Source of the DNA: Chitinophaga sp. CF118
Lineage (GTDB): Bacteria > Bacteroidota > Bacteroidia > Chitinophagales > Chitinophagaceae
Length of the DNA: 64,000 nucleotides
Reading direction: 5' to 3'
Assembly (NCBI RefSeq): GCF_900112615.1
Contig: NZ_FOMK01000004.1
Location: forward strand, 310,001-374,000
Shown here: positions 1 through 9,760 of the stretch, piece after piece
How the letters are laid out: every line of letters begins with the position of its first letter
Position numbering within the stretch: position 1 is the stretch's first letter
Program-made: the position numbers and the translations under genes
The notes under the pieces: generated by a model
What the model was told of the DNA's origin: nothing
What the model saw: the letters and a program-made list of their open reading frames with translations, nothing else
Database searches by the model: none

Positions 1-987
1 TTTATGGGTAAGATTAGTATCCAGCGCCTGCCTGTAGGTTTTACCCTGCACCATGAAATTACCGGAGAAATTAATGAACCCACCTTGTTTGCCCAGCGGT
101 AAGCCATAGCTGATCCCGAATGTACCGGCATTACCATCTATAGGATTACTGCTTTTATACTGGTTCTGATCCCGGCCAAAATAAGTATTGTACTTATGAT
201 CATAATAACCGGCATAACCAACATTCATATAGAGGTGATTAATATCTTTTTTCAGGATGATATTGATTACACCCGCAATAGCATCGGAACCATATTGTGC
301 AGAAGCACCATCACGCAGTATTTCCACACGATCGATAGATGCTTCGGGAATGGCATTCAGGTCGGTACCGGAATTACCACGGCCACGGGTACCATACACT
401 GCCACAAAAGCGGTCTGATGGCGTCTTTTACCATTTACGAGTACCAGCGTCTGATCTGGACCAAGGCCTCTTAGTGTGGCCAGGTCTATCTGATCGGCAC
501 CATCACTTCCGCTTTGTTTATTGTAGTTGAAAGATGGAGCGGCCATATTCAGCACAGCGGTAAGATCCATTTTTGCTGTGGGTAATGATGACTGAGCAAG
601 ACTGATAATATCTACTGGTACAGGCGTTTCCGTTTTAGCTCTACCACCTCCACGTGTACCAACCAGTACTACCTGGTTTAGTTCAGATACTGTAGATACA
701 AGTTGAATATCTATAACCGTACGGCCATTTACAGGCTGCGATTGTGCAATAAAACCGATAGCACTTATTTCGAGTACATCATCACTTTTAGCATCAATAG
801 AATAGGCACCTTCCTTACCTGAAAGTGTGCCAGTATTGGTTAATTTAACCCGGACAGTAATACCTTCCAGAGGAACACCCGTTGTTGCATCAGTAATCTT
901 ACCTGTGATTTTTTGTTTCTGTGCATACGAAACGGAAAAGCAGAACAACAGCAGTACTGCTAATAGATTTAGACTTTTCGTTGACAT
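1..987 (-). CDS. TonB-dependent receptor, N-terminal part (cut by window edge)
   Basis: Outer-membrane receptor for TonB-driven uptake; the substrate cannot be told. Reading the minus strand from an ATG at 985-987 gives a signal peptide ending near SVSYAQ, then a carboxypeptidase-regulatory-like beta-sandwich (KITGKITDATTGVPLEGITV), then a plug domain with the typical stretches LRGLGPDQTLVLVNGKRRH and VEILRDGASAQYGSDAIAGV. This order is typical of SusC/RagA-like and related Bacteroidota receptors. The frame is open to base 1, so the barrel lies outside the window. No SusD-like partner is visible on this side. A weak promoter-like AT stretch lies at about 1010-1019. It is divergent from the aldehyde dehydrogenase gene. 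Confidence 0.93.
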   Translation of the reverse strand, partial: MSTKSLNLLAVLLLFCFSVSYAQKQKITGKITDATTGVPLEGITVRVKLTNTGTLSGKEGAYSIDAKSDDVLEISAIGFIAQSQPVNGRTVIDIQLVSTVSELNQVVLVGTRGGGRAKTETPVPVDIISLAQSSLPTAKMDLTAVLNMAAPSFNYNKQSGSDGADQIDLATLRGLGPDQTLVLVNGKRRHQTAFVAVYGTRGRGNSGTDLNAIPEASIDRVEILRDGASAQYGSDAIAGVINIILKKDINHLYMNVGYAGYYDHKYNTYFGRDQNQYKSSNPIDGNAGTFGISYGLPLGKQGGFINFSGNFMVQGKTYRQALDTNLTHK

Positions 988-1158
988 ATAAAGTTTGTTT
1001 GGGTTATGTCTAAATATAAACATTTTCCAGATATTGTACATAGACAACAACAACAACAGAGCTTGAATTGTTTTCTAAAAATGGATTATAGGCAGATGCC
1101 TTACATTTACATTTTATGGTACGGCATAGCTATTGCCGGTAAATATTAAACCCGTTAT

Positions 1159-2517
1159 ATGAGTACTTTCAAAAGTATTAACCCATACACGCAGGAAACC
1201 ATTGCAGAATATGCAGCACATACTGAAGCTGAAATAGAACAACGTCTTGCATGGGGATATCAGGCCTTCCGCCAGTCAAGAAATGCCCCCTTACAGGAAC
1301 GTTGCAACCGAATGATAAAACTTGCAGCTTTATTAAAAGTGCAGGCGGATGAACATGCAGCTATCATTACCCGGGAGATGGGAAAGACATTGAGAGAGGC
1401 AAAGGCAGAAGTACTGAAATGTGCCGATTCTGCGGAATATTATGCACAACATATTACAGAGATGCTACAATTTAAAGCAGTGCTTTCCGATGCGCAGCAA
1501 AGTTATGTAGCCTACGAACCCAAGGGTATTGTGCTGGCAATTATGCCCTGGAATTTCCCTTACTGGCAGGTGTTTCGTTTTGCCATTCCAAATATCCTGG
1601 CGGGTAATACCGGCCTGCTCAAACATGCCAGCAATGTAAGCGGTTGTGCACTGGCTATAGAAAAGCTTTTCCTGGAAGCTGGTTTTCCGGAAGGTACTTT
1701 CCAGGCGGTGCTGGTCAATTCCAAAAATATAGAACCGCTGATAGCTGATACCCGCATACAGGGAGTAACACTTACAGGCAGCACAATTGCCGGTATGAGT
1801 GTGGCACAACTGGCAGGTAAATACATTAAAAAGACAGTACTGGAACTTGGTGGAAGTGATCCTTTCATTGTGTTAAAGGATGCTAACATAGAAGAGGCCG
1901 CAAAGATTGCGGTGAAAGCACGCATGCAAAATGCAGGACAATCCTGTATTGCTGCCAAACGCTGGATAGTAGAAAAATCAATACTTGATAATTTCACAGA
2001 CAGGGTTAGTCAGCTGCTGGGACAAGTAAAACAGGGAGATCCTTTCCATCCTGATACAAATATGGGACCTATGGCAAGACCGGATCTTGCTGCCGAACTG
2101 GCATTACAAATGCGCAAAACAGTTGCCCAGGGGGCTTCCCTGGCTCTGGGAGGCAAACAGGATAATGCCAACTTCGCTCCCACCCTACTCACGGGAGTAA
2201 CTGCCGGTATGACGGCCTTTGATGAAGAAACTTTCGGTCCGCTGGCTGTGATTATTACGGCCAACGATGAACAGCATGCCATCCAGCTGGCCAACCAGAC
2301 ACCTTTTGGCCTTGGCTCAGCCCTGTGGACCACAGACCTGGAAAAAGCGAAAAAACTGGCTTCGCAGATCGAAAGTGGCAATGTATTTATTAATGCCATG
2401 GTGCGTTCCGACGCCCGGCTGCCTTTTGGAGGTGTGAAACAATCCGGTTATGGCAGGGAGTTATCCATAGAAGGCACACATGAATTTTTGAATGTTAAAA
2501 CGGTTTATATAGCTTAG
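1159..2517 (+). CDS. NAD(P)-dependent aldehyde dehydrogenase, succinate-semialdehyde type
   Basis: Oxidises an aldehyde, probably succinate semialdehyde, to the acid in the cytoplasm. The 452 residues match the Sad/YneI-like branch of the aldehyde dehydrogenase superfamily in length. Visible motifs are the cofactor-site stretch [13 protein letters not shown], the general base in LELGGSDPF (Glu229) and the catalytic cysteine in [11 protein letters not shown] (Cys263). The C-terminal oligomerisation motif [14 protein letters not shown] is present. The ATG at 1159 gives the expected N-terminus ([12 protein letters not shown]). It stands divergent to the TonB receptor and 37 bases upstream of coaA. 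No GABA transaminase is nearby, so the substrate is inferred from family resemblance. Confidence 0.9.
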   Translation: MSTFKSINPYTQETIAEYAAHTEAEIEQRLAWGYQAFRQSRNAPLQERCNRMIKLAALLKVQADEHAAIITREMGKTLREAKAEVLKCADSAEYYAQHITEMLQFKAVLSDAQQSYVAYEPKGIVLAIMPWNFPYWQVFRFAIPNILAGNTGLLKHASNVSGCALAIEKLFLEAGFPEGTFQAVLVNSKNIEPLIADTRIQGVTLTGSTIAGMSVAQLAGKYIKKTVLELGGSDPFIVLKDANIEEAAKIAVKARMQNAGQSCIAAKRWIVEKSILDNFTDRVSQLLGQVKQGDPFHPDTNMGPMARPDLAAELALQMRKTVAQGASLALGGKQDNANFAPTLLTGVTAGMTAFDEETFGPLAVIITANDEQHAIQLANQTPFGLGSALWTTDLEKAKKLASQIESGNVFINAMVRSDARLPFGGVKQSGYGRELSIEGTHEFLNVKTVYIA

Positions 2518-2554
2518 CAGCCTCAAATTATCGCAAACAGGCAACAAAATCTGT

Positions 2555-3502
2555 ATGACCAGGAATAATTATGCTCCCTATATCACTATCACACGTGAAG
2601 AATGGGCAAAGAGAAGCGATGATCCTATGTTATATTTGTTAAAAGACATAGACACGCTTCATGGGTTGAATGAGCCGTTAACAACAGAAGAAATCACGCA
2701 GATATATGTTCCGCTATCGCGGTTGTTAAACCTGTATGTGACTGCTGCACAGGAATTACATGCTACTACCAGCAGATTTCTGGGTAGCCAGATCCTGAAA
2801 GTACCATACATCATAGGTATTGCCGGCAGTGTGGCTGTAGGGAAAAGTACCACGGCCCGTGTACTGCAACGGCTGCTGGCCGCCTGGCCGAATCATCCGC
2901 GGATAGATCTTGTTACCACAGATGGCTTCCTGTATCCGAACCGGGTGCTGGAACAAAAAGGCATTATGAACCGTAAAGGTTTTCCTGAAAGTTATGATAT
3001 CCGCAAACTGATCCAGTTCCTTGCGAACGTGAAATCGGGCAAAGAAAAGGTATCTGCGCCTGTATACAGCCATCTTGAATATGATATACTTCCAAACGAA
3101 TTACAGTGGGTAGAATCGCCTGATATTGTGATTGTAGAGGGCGTAAACGTATTACAGGTGAGACCACGGCAACCGCAGTTACAAAAAGAGCCTGCCATCT
3201 TCGTATCTGACTTCTTCGACTTTTCCATTTATGTGGATGCTGAAGAAAGGGATTTGCAGGAATGGTACATTGCACGTTTTAAGTCATTGCGTAAAACAGC
3301 TTTCCAGAATCCGGAATCTTATTTTCACAGGTATGCACATCTTTCAGATAAAGAGTCTGAAGATTTTGCTGCTGGAATATGGAATGAAATCAATAAACCA
3401 AATCTGGAATTAAACATTATGCCCACACGCTTCCGGGCCAGCCTGATATTGGAAAAAGGAAGTCATCATTTTGTACAGTCGCTCAAACTGAGAAAAACAT
3501 AA
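2555..3502 (+). CDS. coaA: Pantothenate kinase type I
   Basis: Phosphorylates pantothenate with ATP, the first step of coenzyme A synthesis, in the cytoplasm. The 315 residues match bacterial type I PanK (about 316 in E. coli). The P-loop is [12 protein letters not shown] at about residues 89-100. The family stretches [27 protein letters not shown] and IVEGVNVLQ follow in order. The stop codon shares one base with the ATG of the next gene (TAATG), so the two are probably translated from one message. Assignment is secure. Confidence 0.96.
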   Translation: MTRNNYAPYITITREEWAKRSDDPMLYLLKDIDTLHGLNEPLTTEEITQIYVPLSRLLNLYVTAAQELHATTSRFLGSQILKVPYIIGIAGSVAVGKSTTARVLQRLLAAWPNHPRIDLVTTDGFLYPNRVLEQKGIMNRKGFPESYDIRKLIQFLANVKSGKEKVSAPVYSHLEYDILPNELQWVESPDIVIVEGVNVLQVRPRQPQLQKEPAIFVSDFFDFSIYVDAEERDLQEWYIARFKSLRKTAFQNPESYFHRYAHLSDKESEDFAAGIWNEINKPNLELNIMPTRFRASLILEKGSHHFVQSLKLRKT

Positions 3503-4077
3503 TGCCGGATACCACTGTTGTGAAAAACGCACTGCTGCAACTGGATCGTCTTGCTGCCGGAAGCTGGCATCTGTTCGAACCTTTACTGCAGGAAGTACAT
3601 TTCGATACCGGTGATTATCTTGCTCATTCCGGCAGAATATCTACAGCTATTTATTTTATTACGTCAGGCATTGTACGGGTATTTGCTACAAATGCCGATA
3701 AAGAAGTAAGCCTGGACTTTGCCTTTGCAGGACAGTTCTCTACAGCTTATGCTTCATTCATTACACAAACTCCTTCGGCTGTAAGTTTACAGGCTATAAC
3801 ACCGGTAACAGGCTTTGCATTTTATTACGATGACTTGCAGGCGTTGTATCGTAAAGATCATCAGGTGGAACGGACAGGCAGGCTATTGGCAGAGTACCAG
3901 TACTTGCGCAAGTATCACCGTGAATTATCATTTCTTCAATATTCCGCACAGGAAAGATACCTGCAACTACTGAATGAACATCCGCAAATAGTACAACAGA
4001 TTCCTGTAAAATATATTGCTTCTTACCTGGGCATTGAACCGGAGAGCTTAAGCAGGATCAGAAAAAATCTAAAGTAA
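3502..4077 (+). CDS. Crp/Fnr-family transcriptional regulator
   Basis: A 191-residue protein of the small Bacteroidota Crp/Fnr type. Residues about 10-120 form the cyclic-nucleotide-binding fold (DYLAHSGRISTAIYFITSGIVRVF is the jelly-roll core), followed by a long helix and a C-terminal winged-helix segment (VKYIASYLGIEPESLSRIRK). The effector ligand is unknown; the cAMP-contact residues are not clearly conserved, which is usual for this subgroup. It overlaps coaA by one base and runs convergently into the DoxX-like gene, overlapping its end by about nine bases. Its targets cannot be inferred from position. Confidence 0.85.
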   Translation: MPDTTVVKNALLQLDRLAAGSWHLFEPLLQEVHFDTGDYLAHSGRISTAIYFITSGIVRVFATNADKEVSLDFAFAGQFSTAYASFITQTPSAVSLQAITPVTGFAFYYDDLQALYRKDHQVERTGRLLAEYQYLRKYHRELSFLQYSAQERYLQLLNEHPQIVQQIPVKYIASYLGIEPESLSRIRKNLK

Positions 4078-4512
4078 TAACCACAACCATAGAATATATA
4101 CCGGTTGAAACACCAGTCTGCTCCAGGTATACCAGGGTTTTGCCGGTAATCCGCCCGGAGGAGGAAGGTTTTTTACCGCCACACGGATATTAGCAGGAAA
4201 CATACAGATCAGTAAAATGGATAATCCCCACACAGCGTATAATTGTGTGACAGGAAACAGCAACCCAGCTCCTCCGATAATTTCGAAAATGCCGGTAATA
4301 ATAACCAGTTCAACAGTATAGGGTAACCACCCTTCAATCATGTAGGTGAGTTTGCGTGGTTTGGCAAGGTGCATGCCTCCTATCAATATAAACATTATCG
4401 CGGCAGCCAGGCGGGCATCATTATCCCATTGCTGCAGGTAAGAAAGATCTGTAATAGTGCCTGTTAAAAGGAGTAATAATCCAATTAACAATAAGCCTGA
4501 TAAGAAAGCCAT
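4069..4512 (-). CDS. DoxX-like integral membrane protein
   Basis: A 147-residue four-helix membrane protein. The ATG at 4510-4512 was chosen over an upstream TTG at 4530 because it opens directly into the first transmembrane helix (MAFLSGLLLIGLLLLLTG). Charged patches between helices (GGMHLAKPRKLTYMIEGWLP) and the small loop before the last helix fit the DoxX/DoxD family. The function of this family in Bacteroidota is not settled; redox or terminal-oxidase roles have been suggested for relatives. Convergent with, and overlapping the end of, the Crp-family gene. Confidence 0.75.
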   Translation of the reverse strand: MAFLSGLLLIGLLLLLTGTITDLSYLQQWDNDARLAAAIMFILIGGMHLAKPRKLTYMIEGWLPYTVELVIITGIFEIIGGAGLLFPVTQLYAVWGLSILLICMFPANIRVAVKNLPPPGGLPAKPWYTWSRLVFQPVYILWLWLLL

Positions 4513-4662
4513 TGTATTGATTTTTAGCAAAAATTCAGTTTTAACATATTCAATGCAAGTGAGTATATCGCATTGATTCTTAACAAAGGTCAGGTTTTAA
4601 CTTACCCGGCGGACTAACATTTGTTAGTTTCCAGGTATTAACAATTATTTATAGGTATCCTT

Positions 4663-4694
4663 TTTGCAGTAACTCCATTAATCTGATACTTTTG
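4663..4694 (+). promoter_or_regulatory. Bacteroidota-type promoter of the YceI gene
   Basis: A TTTG at 4663-4666 and TACTTTTG at 4687-4694 match the Bacteroidota -33 and -7 elements (TTTG and TAnnTTTG), separated by 20 bases. The ATG of the YceI gene is 22 bases further on. Both boxes match the consensus, so this is one of the clearest promoters in the window. Confidence 0.7.
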
Positions 4695-4716
4695 TCCAAA
4701 TATAAAACGAGCAACA

Positions 4717-5250
4717 ATGAAAAGAGCACTTTATCCCGTAGCCGCCTTATTAATTATTCTGGCATCGGCATTTACTTTTGCAGCTGCGCAAGACTGGAAA
4801 ATCGGCGATGGTTATTCTGTTAAATTCTCCGCTTCCGGAGCTTCCGGCATCTTCAAAACATTAAAGGGAGATATTTCTTTTGATGAAAAGAACCTGGCTG
4901 CTTCAAAATTCAATGTAACGATAGATGTAGCTTCTATCAATACAGGAAACGGTTTAAAAAATACGCATGCAAAAGGTGGTAATTGGTTTGAAGCAAAGAA
5001 ATATCCTGTGATTACATTCACATCGAAAGAAATCACCAAAGCGGGTAATGGCTATAGTGCAAAAGGAACATTGGAGATGCATGGTGTGAAGAAAGAAATA
5101 ACAATCCCTTTTACATTTGCCAGGAACGGGAACGGTGGAACGTTTTCAGGTAAGTTTGATGTGAACCGTACTGATTTTGGTATTGGTAGTCCCGGAGGAA
5201 AAGTAGATGATATAATCAAACTGGAAGTAACTGTACCAGTACATCCGTAA
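4717..5250 (+). CDS. YceI-family periplasmic lipid-binding-like protein
   Basis: A 177-residue exported protein. Residues 1-24 are a signal peptide (AALLIILASAFTFAAAQ). The rest is the YceI lipocalin-like barrel: VKFSASGASGIFKTLKGDISF, then NTGNGLKNTHAKGGNWFEAKKYP, which corresponds to the family's run of lost-and-turn residues before the barrel wall, and GTLEMHGVKKEITIPF. YceI relatives bind polyisoprenoid or quinone-like lipids, but the ligand here is unknown. It is a single transcription unit: its own promoter lies at 4663-4694 and a strong terminator follows. Confidence 0.92.
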   Translation: MKRALYPVAALLIILASAFTFAAAQDWKIGDGYSVKFSASGASGIFKTLKGDISFDEKNLAASKFNVTIDVASINTGNGLKNTHAKGGNWFEAKKYPVITFTSKEITKAGNGYSAKGTLEMHGVKKEITIPFTFARNGNGGTFSGKFDVNRTDFGIGSPGGKVDDIIKLEVTVPVHP

Positions 5251-5259
5251 CAAATACAT

Positions 5260-5322
5260 ATCATTCATTAATAAAAAAGAGAGTATCATATTTTGATGCT
5301 CTCTTTTTTATTAATGAATGAT
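5260..5322. terminator. Long hairpin terminator after the YceI gene
   Basis: Two 28-base arms (5260-5287 and 5295-5322) pair with a single G-U wobble around a seven-base loop. The arms contain runs of A and T, so the structure can work as an intrinsic terminator in both directions. It starts nine bases after the YceI stop codon. Confidence 0.85.
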
Positions 5323-5354
5323 TGTAACAATGCCTTGTTTAAGCTATGTTTCAA

Positions 5355-5382
5355 ACAAAAAACCCCGGAACATTGTCCGGGG
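5355..5382 (-). terminator. Intrinsic terminator of the first hcp gene
   Basis: On the minus strand a GC-rich stem (CCCCGGA paired with TCCGGGG, 5363-5382, six-base loop) is followed by a run of T (complement of 5355-5362). It lies just downstream of the tssD stop codon. Confidence 0.8.
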
Positions 5383-5409
5383 CTTTGAGGCATAATTTTG
5401 ATTAACAAA

Positions 5410-5796
5410 TCATACCCACTCATTGACATGTTTCGCGTTGCCCATGTTTAATTCGCGGGCAGAGATTGTGAAAGCAACTGTCATCGGGTTTGGGTTATCT
5501 GAGTCGAAAGACTCTTCAAACTTCACCAGATAACCCTCCTTAAAGGAAAGTTCTTTCAATTTCGAATCTGTGTCTCTTTTGTAGAAGGTAATGGTGCCAT
5601 CTTTTCTTTCAAAGTTGTTCACCATCCATTCAAAGAGGTCAGTTTCACCAGTAGATTCAACAACTAAACGGATGCGGCCTCCGCGGGTTATTGCGGATGG
5701 GCGGCCGGTAGCATCTACTTCTTGGGTGAGGTCGTAGCTGCAGTGTTTTACCACTAACTTTTTTCCAGCTACTTCAAACACTGATTTGAAGGACAT
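5410..5796 (-). CDS. tssD: T6SS tube protein Hcp (TssD), first copy
   Basis: Forms the inner tube of hexameric rings that is shot into target cells. The 128 residues are of the short Bacteroidota (T6SSiii) Hcp type. Markers shared with the second copy at 20440 are an N-terminal MSFK, the stretch GRPSAITRGGRI, LFEWMVNN, ITFYKRDTDSKLKELSF and the C-terminal ISARELNMGN. It has its own promoter and terminator, as expected for a protein needed in large amounts. It sits at the end of the tssO-K-N-G block on the same strand, separated from tssO by 190 bases. Confidence 0.95.
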   Translation of the reverse strand: MSFKSVFEVAGKKLVVKHCSYDLTQEVDATGRPSAITRGGRIRLVVESTGETDLFEWMVNNFERKDGTITFYKRDTDSKLKELSFKEGYLVKFEESFDSDNPNPMTVAFTISARELNMGNAKHVNEWV

Positions 5797-5863
5797 GGGT
5801 TAAATGTTTAAGGTTACCAATAAAGAAAAAACCAATTAAAAAACTATTTATATAATTATGAAT

Positions 5864-5894
5864 CAAAAATAAAATATTTATCCTGTATAGACAA
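5864..5894 (-). promoter_or_regulatory. Promoter of the first hcp gene
   Basis: On the minus strand TATTTTTG (5864-5871) matches the Bacteroidota -7 element, and a TTG (5892-5894) lies 20 bases upstream at the -33 position. The tssD start codon is 67 bases downstream, leaving an AT-rich leader. This supports separate, strong expression of the tube protein. Confidence 0.55.
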
Positions 5895-5986
5895 GGTTAG
5901 AGGCTATACGAAAGAGGACTTTAACACATTAAATTTTAAGTAATTTATTTCTTTTATAATATGAAGAATAGCCCTGAGCTTCGCAC

Positions 5987-6499
5987 CTAGCGTGATCGTA
6001 ATATCTGCCGGTTGTAATCGAGCTCACTACGCGCATTCTCTAACTCCTTACTTAAATCAGTAATCTTTTCCTTTAATTCTGCAATACTTTGTTGCGCATT
6101 TTGCAACCCTCTTAATTGTTGTTTGCTTTGTTGCAATAACAAATAATTCTGGATGATATTAATGTATAATCCATAGTGACTTACAGCATCTTTAGGTATA
6201 GAATTACGCATATTTACCAGATCCTGTGCAATTACCTGATCTATATAATTCGCATTCTGATTAGGCAGATTTATAGAGTCAAGATTATTCCTCACCTTGT
6301 CCATCTTTTGCAGAAAATCGGCCTGGAAAGCCTGTTCCTGGCGGAATGTGCTTAACTGTTTACGCAGGTCCGTATTTTCCCTGGAAGGTACCTGGAAATT
6401 AAAAAAGATGGCCAGTACAAAGAGGCCGGTAGTTACTACAAAAAATAACAGGAACCATAAGAATGCTGTGGTCCTTTCACGTTTATTAAGTACGCGCAT
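5987..6499 (-). CDS. tssO: T6SSiii membrane-complex protein TssO
   Basis: A 170-residue inner-membrane protein with one transmembrane helix (about residues 11-35, FLWFLLFFVVTTGLFVLA) and a long periplasmic part predicted to be coiled coil (about 110-170, many K/E/L/Q heptads such as ELKEKITDLSKELENARSEL). Size, topology and the N-terminal VLNKRERTTAF fit TssO, one of the subunits (N, O, P, Q, R) that build the trans-envelope complex of the Bacteroidota T6SS in place of TssJLM. It is 40 bases downstream of tssK on the same strand. Confidence 0.85.
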   Translation of the reverse strand: MRVLNKRERTTAFLWFLLFFVVTTGLFVLAIFFNFQVPSRENTDLRKQLSTFRQEQAFQADFLQKMDKVRNNLDSINLPNQNANYIDQVIAQDLVNMRNSIPKDAVSHYGLYINIIQNYLLLQQSKQQLRGLQNAQQSIAELKEKITDLSKELENARSELDYNRQILRSR

Positions 6500-6539
6500 G
6501 TAATGTATTGTTAGATTAATATATCGGGATCATTGATTT

Positions 6540-7715
6540 TTAATCTGTAAAGAACCATCGTTTGGTTTTATGCTTACGGATATATTCAGCATCTTCTGCA
6601 GACTCTTCTTTTACAAATATGCCACTGTCCATTTTACGACCAATATAATCCAGCCTGCTAAGGCTTTCAAATAGCTTGTTGATTGCACGTACAAAAGGAA
6701 TCATAGGTTGCAGGCATTCTCTCACATCAATATGTTTGTAACGGATATTGGCACAGTTTACCATCAACGCTTCCAGTTCACCCTGCCGCAGTTCACACCA
6801 TTCTGAAAAATAATTCAGCAACTCTTCTTTACCCGCACTGGCACGCTGATCGATTGCATTTTTCATTGTACGTGATAATCCTGCTACAACTTCCAGCATA
6901 GCTGCGGGCGATTGATAGAGGCCCAGCCAGCGGAATTGAGAGATCCGCGTACTCAGGTACTGCGTTACCTTTTCCGTGATATATAAAACCACTTGTGCCA
7001 GATCGTTATTCTGATTGCGTGCATATATTTTCTGTATAATATTCACGCCGTACAATTCCAGCTGACCAAGGAACTGATCCAGTTCCTGGTGAAGATCTGT
7101 CAGTGCAGGATGTGATGCCACCATTGAACACGGTGGAATATAATCATCATCCAGCTGAGGCCGTGCATCTGTTGTCGTAATACGTCCCAGTATCATCTGG
7201 TAACTGCCCAGCTGGCCTTGTGGCAGCTGCGATGCAGGTGTTACATATAACTGGTATTCAGGTGTGGCGTAAGGCAAACGCGGAGGATCTTCCTGTAATA
7301 AAGGTTCTCCGCTTGGCTGACGGTCAAACGGATTTACTTGAATAAGTATATAGTAAACACCCTCTGTATGCTGAGGGTCCCAATTGTATACGGCTTCAGG
7401 AAAAGTAGTTGAATATTTCAATGAATGCACTGTATGTTCAGGGATCTCAATACGTGCACCACCGGGTGTTACCGCCCGGCATTCTGTTAATTTAATACGC
7501 CATTGCTGCTGATTATCTGTTACAAACCAGCAACGAAGGGATTCCTTGCTTTCTGCTTTAGCGGGCAGCAGGCCATAATTCTGTGCATGCAATCTACTGG
7601 AAATAGCATCTCTTATCTGATCCAGCATCGCATTTTCTGTATCAATGAAATGCTGTTTCTTTATTTTCATGCCATCAACCCAGTTAACGGGAAAATGTTT
7701 AAGTGGCTCTGCCAT
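6540..7715 (-). CDS. tssK: T6SS baseplate protein TssK
   Basis: Connects the baseplate wedge to the membrane complex. The 391-residue product opens with the TssK signature NWVDGMKIKKQHFIDTENAM, the counterpart of the W-x-x-G-M-x-L-x-P-Q-H-F motif of the family. A beta-rich shoulder domain, a helical bundle (about 215-320) and a C-terminal head follow. It is shorter than proteobacterial TssK (about 440), typical for T6SSiii. Flanked by tssN (25 bases upstream) and tssO, with no promoter in the gaps, so it is part of one operon. Confidence 0.9.
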   Translation of the reverse strand: MAEPLKHFPVNWVDGMKIKKQHFIDTENAMLDQIRDAISSRLHAQNYGLLPAKAESKESLRCWFVTDNQQQWRIKLTECRAVTPGGARIEIPEHTVHSLKYSTTFPEAVYNWDPQHTEGVYYILIQVNPFDRQPSGEPLLQEDPPRLPYATPEYQLYVTPASQLPQGQLGSYQMILGRITTTDARPQLDDDYIPPCSMVASHPALTDLHQELDQFLGQLELYGVNIIQKIYARNQNNDLAQVVLYITEKVTQYLSTRISQFRWLGLYQSPAAMLEVVAGLSRTMKNAIDQRASAGKEELLNYFSEWCELRQGELEALMVNCANIRYKHIDVRECLQPMIPFVRAINKLFESLSRLDYIGRKMDSGIFVKEESAEDAEYIRKHKTKRWFFTD

Positions 7716-7740
7716 GGATGGGGATTTAAAATTTATCGAC

Positions 7741-8595
7741 TTAGTTGATTACCATTCTGCTGCATATGACTACACTATTCTCTCTCATACCATTCATAAA
7801 TACAGGTTTTTCAGGATCCAGTGTACTGGCTGTACCCAGCCATCTTGATTTGAGATGGAACACCCAGCCATAAGGCTGTCCGTTGGCATCCAGGACATCA
7901 ATGGGTGTATTCGGATACCGGTCGTTATAGTCATTGATAAAGTGATAGAACAGGTCTCCCAGGTCCATCTTGATGGGTGTACGTGCTCTGAAATATGTAC
8001 GGTCCCCATCATGGATATTCTTTTCAAGCTCAAAGCCTATCACAATGATGTCTCTCATTTCTTCTTCATTCACTTCCGGCAAATTCTGATATGCAGGATA
8101 CTGCCACCATTTATGCAACCTGGCCGGAATGGCCATCATCCTCTCAAAAGTCTTGTATACAAAAGTGGGCAATACAAAAGCAAACAAACAGGTAAGCATG
8201 GGGTAGTACAGGAAATCTCCTTTGGTGAAGAGATATTGTACCAGGAGAAACGCAACCCCGCCAAACAACCAGATGGCCACAATAAAAGCCAGCTCAGAGC
8301 CCAGAGAATCTTCGTTTGCCCAGAAACGTGTATACATGATATTACAGTGTACCACTCCCAGCCCCAGAAACCAAACCTGGTAAAAAAGGTACTGGTTCAT
8401 CAGGTTCTGATGAGTAAACAGAAAAGGAATTGAACTGATTACGCCATACGCCAACGTCATTCCTGCCAGGTACCACAATGCCTTTCTTTTATATAACGAA
8501 AAGTTCTTAATATAACGGCTAAGAAACATTACTATCAATGCTCCGATAGCTATTATTCCTGCCAGCACAAAGTAGATTTTTGCCTTGATCATCAT
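7741..8595 (-). CDS. tssN: T6SSiii inner-membrane protein TssN
   Basis: A 284-residue protein with about five transmembrane helices in the first 150 residues (around 5-26, 39-60, 69-87, 101-123, 129-148) and a soluble C-terminal domain of about 130 residues (DIIVIGFELEKNIHDGDRTYFRARTP is its start). This layout is that of TssN, the polytopic anchor of the Bacteroidota T6SS trans-envelope complex. The soluble part probably faces the cytoplasm and meets the baseplate; that is inference from the family. Lies between tssG and tssK in the same operon. Confidence 0.85.
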   Translation of the reverse strand: MMIKAKIYFVLAGIIAIGALIVMFLSRYIKNFSLYKRKALWYLAGMTLAYGVISSIPFLFTHQNLMNQYLFYQVWFLGLGVVHCNIMYTRFWANEDSLGSELAFIVAIWLFGGVAFLLVQYLFTKGDFLYYPMLTCLFAFVLPTFVYKTFERMMAIPARLHKWWQYPAYQNLPEVNEEEMRDIIVIGFELEKNIHDGDRTYFRARTPIKMDLGDLFYHFINDYNDRYPNTPIDVLDANGQPYGWVFHLKSRWLGTASTLDPEKPVFMNGMRENSVVICSRMVIN

Positions 8596-8661
8596 AGTTA
8601 TTCCAATAGGGTTAAACCGGGTAAAGTGTTATTTAGATGCAAAAATAGTTCCATTTAATCC

Positions 8662-9618
8662 TCAGAGATAAAAATTATATCCCATAATTCCTTCTTTAGA
8701 CTGGTTATCAGCGACAACTACCTTTTTTTCTTCCGGATGTGGTTCCAGCACCGTTTCCACTTCCACATCTGCCGGTAGCAAAAAGCCCAGACAAACTTCC
8801 AGTAATCTGCCGTAGGACTGCCAGGGTAAAAAATCGTATGTACGCAGATGTTGCAGCGGACCTATCGTTACTTTTACACGGGGCATATCCGTATAAAACA
8901 TGTTTCCGGTCATCGTATCTATTCCAAGCCGGCACTCTCCTAAATCTACCTGCTTATCTGCAGGTACGGCAGCTAATCCGTTCCCGGCAACAACATCCAC
9001 GGGTTCGTCCAGGATAGCCTCCAGGTAGAGTTTTACCAGTGGCAAATTTCCTGCAATACGATGAATATATGGTATCAGTTTTATCAGTCTGTTCACGGCC
9101 ACATGTGGTAATCCTTCCGGGATTCCCCAAAAGGAAAGGAATAACTCATCAGCATCTTTTCCGAAAGCATCAAATAGCAGATGTTTTTCACGCTGCTCCA
9201 GGAATACACGTTGCAAAAAGAATTCATGTTCTATGGGACGGAAAAATTTTCGTGCCTGCTGTTGTTCCTGTTGCTGCTTTTTATAACTGGCTACCATTTC
9301 ACTCACTCCACGTTGTTGTTTCTGAGGTGTGAATTCATGAAATAATCCTTCCGGAAGGCGGTCGTACAGACCATCGCGGGACAATGTGAGTGTAATAAAT
9401 GGATGATAGGGCTGTGAATCATCCAGTTGTGCATCTAAAATATCTTTATTAAAAGCACGCGTGAAAACATTCTGCATCTGCACAGCTACTTCATCTTCGG
9501 CAACATTATTATCCAGCAATTCTCCTACAACAACTTCGGCACGTACATCGTAATGCAAACGCCTGATATGGTCTATTACTTCTTCGAGTACTGCGGCTTT
9601 TTGGGCATTGTTTACCAT
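8662..9618 (-). CDS. tssG: T6SS baseplate protein TssG
   Basis: A baseplate wedge subunit that pairs with TssF. The 318-residue product has the C-terminal TssG pattern: CRLGIDTMTGNMFYTDMPRV followed by KVTIGPL, LPWQSYGRLLEVCLGFLLP and a short tail. The glutamine- and lysine-rich linker at about 105-125 is low complexity. It is the first gene of the minus-strand block G-N-K-O-D and is divergent from tssP across 142 bases, which must hold promoters for both directions, although no perfect TAnnTTTG box was found there. Confidence 0.8.
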   Translation of the reverse strand: MVNNAQKAAVLEEVIDHIRRLHYDVRAEVVVGELLDNNVAEDEVAVQMQNVFTRAFNKDILDAQLDDSQPYHPFITLTLSRDGLYDRLPEGLFHEFTPQKQQRGVSEMVASYKKQQQEQQQARKFFRPIEHEFFLQRVFLEQREKHLLFDAFGKDADELFLSFWGIPEGLPHVAVNRLIKLIPYIHRIAGNLPLVKLYLEAILDEPVDVVAGNGLAAVPADKQVDLGECRLGIDTMTGNMFYTDMPRVKVTIGPLQHLRTYDFLPWQSYGRLLEVCLGFLLPADVEVETVLEPHPEEKKVVVADNQSKEGIMGYNFYL

Positions 9619-9760
9619 CAGCGGGTTAATTTAGGTTTCTCCTGTCCAGGGTTACATTTCGCAATCCAAATGTTAAAATTTCAAAAGCGAATGTATGTTG
9701 TTTGGCAATTTATCTAAAAAAATATTTAAAATTGCATAAATACGAAAAACCTAATAACCC

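Noticed and set aside
7855-8433. 192-codon open frame opposite tssN
   Set aside because: It lies wholly inside tssN on the other strand, has no family content, and tssN has clear membrane topology and operon context.
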